Source: Amantichitinum ursilacus
GTDB taxonomy: Bacteria > Pseudomonadota > Gammaproteobacteria > Burkholderiales > Chitinibacteraceae
NCBI RefSeq assembly: GCF_001294205.1
Contig: NZ_LAQT01000037.1
Location: forward strand, 62,001-126,000
Direction of reading: 5' to 3'
DNA: 64,000 bases
In this document: one piece after another, positions 63,214 through 64,000 of the stretch
Layout: each line of letters opens with the position of its first letter
Numbering within the stretch: position 1 is the stretch's first letter
Notes under the pieces: generated by a model
Told to the model about the DNA's origin: nothing
The model's input: the letters and a program-made list of their open reading frames with translations, nothing else
The model's database searches: none
Program-made: the position numbers and the translations under genes

Positions 63214-63876
63214 TTATTGCGCGTCGACCAACGAAAATCTGACGGGCAGGCCGTACCACATCGCGATCGGCTGGCCGCCTTGTTTGGCAGGCGTGAACTT
63301 CCACTTGCGCACGGCGTCGAGCGCGGCGTTGTCCAGGCGCGAATAGCCGCTGCTTTGCTTGACGCGGATATCGCCCACCAGACCATCGACGCGCACATAT
63401 ACCTCCAGCATCACCACGCCTTCTTCGGCCAGCTTGCGCGAAATGGCGGGATACACCGGCTGGCGATTGCCGCTGGCGCTGGCTTCCACGCGCGGTTGCG
63501 TCACCGGGGCCGGTTCCGCCGGACGCGGCGGCGCGGGCGGTGCAACGGGCGCCGGGGCTGCGGTCGGTTCTGCTTTGGGTTGCTGCGGTTCGGTCGCCAC
63601 CTCGTTGGGCTTGGCGACGGGGATCGGGGCAATCGGCTTGGGGACGGGCTGATGCTTGACCACCGGGCGTGGCGCTGGCTGGGGCGGCGGCGGCTGGATT
63701 TTGGGCTTGGGCTGTGGGGGCGCAACGACGGGCAGAGGCGCGGGTGTTTCCAGCGTGACGGTGATTTCTTTCGGGGGCACGGGCGGCGCAGTTTGCACCG
63801 TATGCAGTAGCGCACCAATTACCAGCAGGTGGGCACCGCTAACCACGCCCAGCCGGATTGCGGTCTGGTGGTTCAT
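63214..63876 (-). CDS. tonB: Energy transducer TonB
   Basis: Transmits the proton-motive force to outer-membrane receptors for siderophores and heme. The 220-residue protein has an N-terminal anchor helix (RLGVVSGAHLLVIGALLHTV), a long Pro-rich periplasmic spacer (about 30-130) with PKP and PAP runs, and the C-terminal TonB domain with PVYPAISRKLAEEGVVMLEVYV and LDNAALDAVRKWKFTPA. First gene of the operon, behind a Fur-box-like promoter. Confidence 0.95.
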   Translation of the reverse strand: MNHQTAIRLGVVSGAHLLVIGALLHTVQTAPPVPPKEITVTLETPAPLPVVAPPQPKPKIQPPPPQPAPRPVVKHQPVPKPIAPIPVAKPNEVATEPQQPKAEPTAAPAPVAPPAPPRPAEPAPVTQPRVEASASGNRQPVYPAISRKLAEEGVVMLEVYVRVDGLVGDIRVKQSSGYSRLDNAALDAVRKWKFTPAKQGGQPIAMWYGLPVRFSLVDAQ

Positions 63877-63914
63877 CGCTAATGAGAACTACTTGCAATT
63901 GGAAACAGCCGACA

Positions 63915-63943
63915 ATAATAATGCGAACAACTCGCATTTGCAA
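63915..63943 (-). promoter_or_regulatory. tonB promoter with a Fur-box-like palindrome in the spacer
   Basis: On the minus strand: TTGCAA (63943-63938), a 17-bp spacer, TATTAT (63920-63915). The 19-bp palindrome AATGCGA-n5-TCGCATT at 63920-63938 fills the spacer, so a bound repressor would block polymerase. A second half-matching element (AATGAGA at 63881-63887) lies just before the start codon. Fur control of tonB-exbBD is well established in other bacteria; here it is inferred. Confidence 0.65.
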
Positions 63944-64000
63944 AATTAAGACAAGCAAACGGTACAAGTTGCACAGAAGCCGGCTGTCAAACGCACATGA

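Overview
The window looks like chromosome of a GC-rich betaproteobacterium, most likely a chitin-degrading member of Neisseriales. Supporting signs are: the order TPR lipoprotein, lolB, ispE, tRNA-Gln, prs, rplY, pth; system II cytochrome c biogenesis (ResB/CcsB) beside cytochrome c4; a CsgG-like/DUF4810/DUF799 lipoprotein trio of the type seen at the Neisseria GNA1162 locus; and a secreted chitin-binding LPMO with a CBM5/12 domain. The family-level placement is inference. Most genes look ordinary and complete; only the first gene is cut by the window edge.

Layout. 1-3810 (minus): Fe-S XPD/DinG-type helicase (partial) coupled to a FAN1-like VRR-NUC nuclease. 4009-5549 (plus): HigB toxin with an antitoxin fused to an ImmA/IrrE peptidase. 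5602-8652 (minus): dynamin-like GTPase and MutM. 8965-15829 (plus): outer-membrane lipoprotein and isoprenoid genes, tRNA-Gln, prs, rplY, pth and a CobW-type GTPase. 15826-20532 (minus): a small unknown gene, then cytochrome c4-resB-ccsB. 20633-22863 (plus): engB, a candidate sRNA, a macrodomain protein and an O-methyltransferase. 22884-29674 (minus): DUF5710 protein, two polytopic membrane proteins (one an acyltransferase 3) and two secreted proteins of unknown function, with a gene-poor stretch at 26.7-27.5 kb that holds a second candidate ncRNA.

29871-33746 (minus): molybdenum cofactor genes moeA, moaD, moaE and a mobA-moaC fusion, preceded by a parvulin-type PPIase. 34010-38015: marC, the LPS core genes waaC-waaA, a degenerate GGDEF protein and a small unknown. 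38298-39617 (minus): the LPMO. 39868-50055 (minus): a complete Pil-Chp chemosensory cluster, pilG-pilH-pilI-pilJ-chpA, which in relatives controls type IV pili. 50711-58107 (minus): a tightly overlapping five-gene operon (two DUF2298 membrane proteins, a GT2 glycosyltransferase, a flippase-like protein and an FAD oxidoreductase), probably for an uncharacterised membrane glycolipid or surface sugar; this is the best candidate for an undescribed system here. 58357-61561: a YkgJ-type cysteine-cluster protein, AlaX and the three-lipoprotein operon. 62002-63943 (minus): tonB-exbB-exbD behind a promoter whose spacer is filled by a Fur-box-like palindrome.

A dispersed repeat of about 100 bp, bounded by palindromes around GGTGGGTC, occurs at three loci (38031-38294, 50613-50713, 61736-61832).
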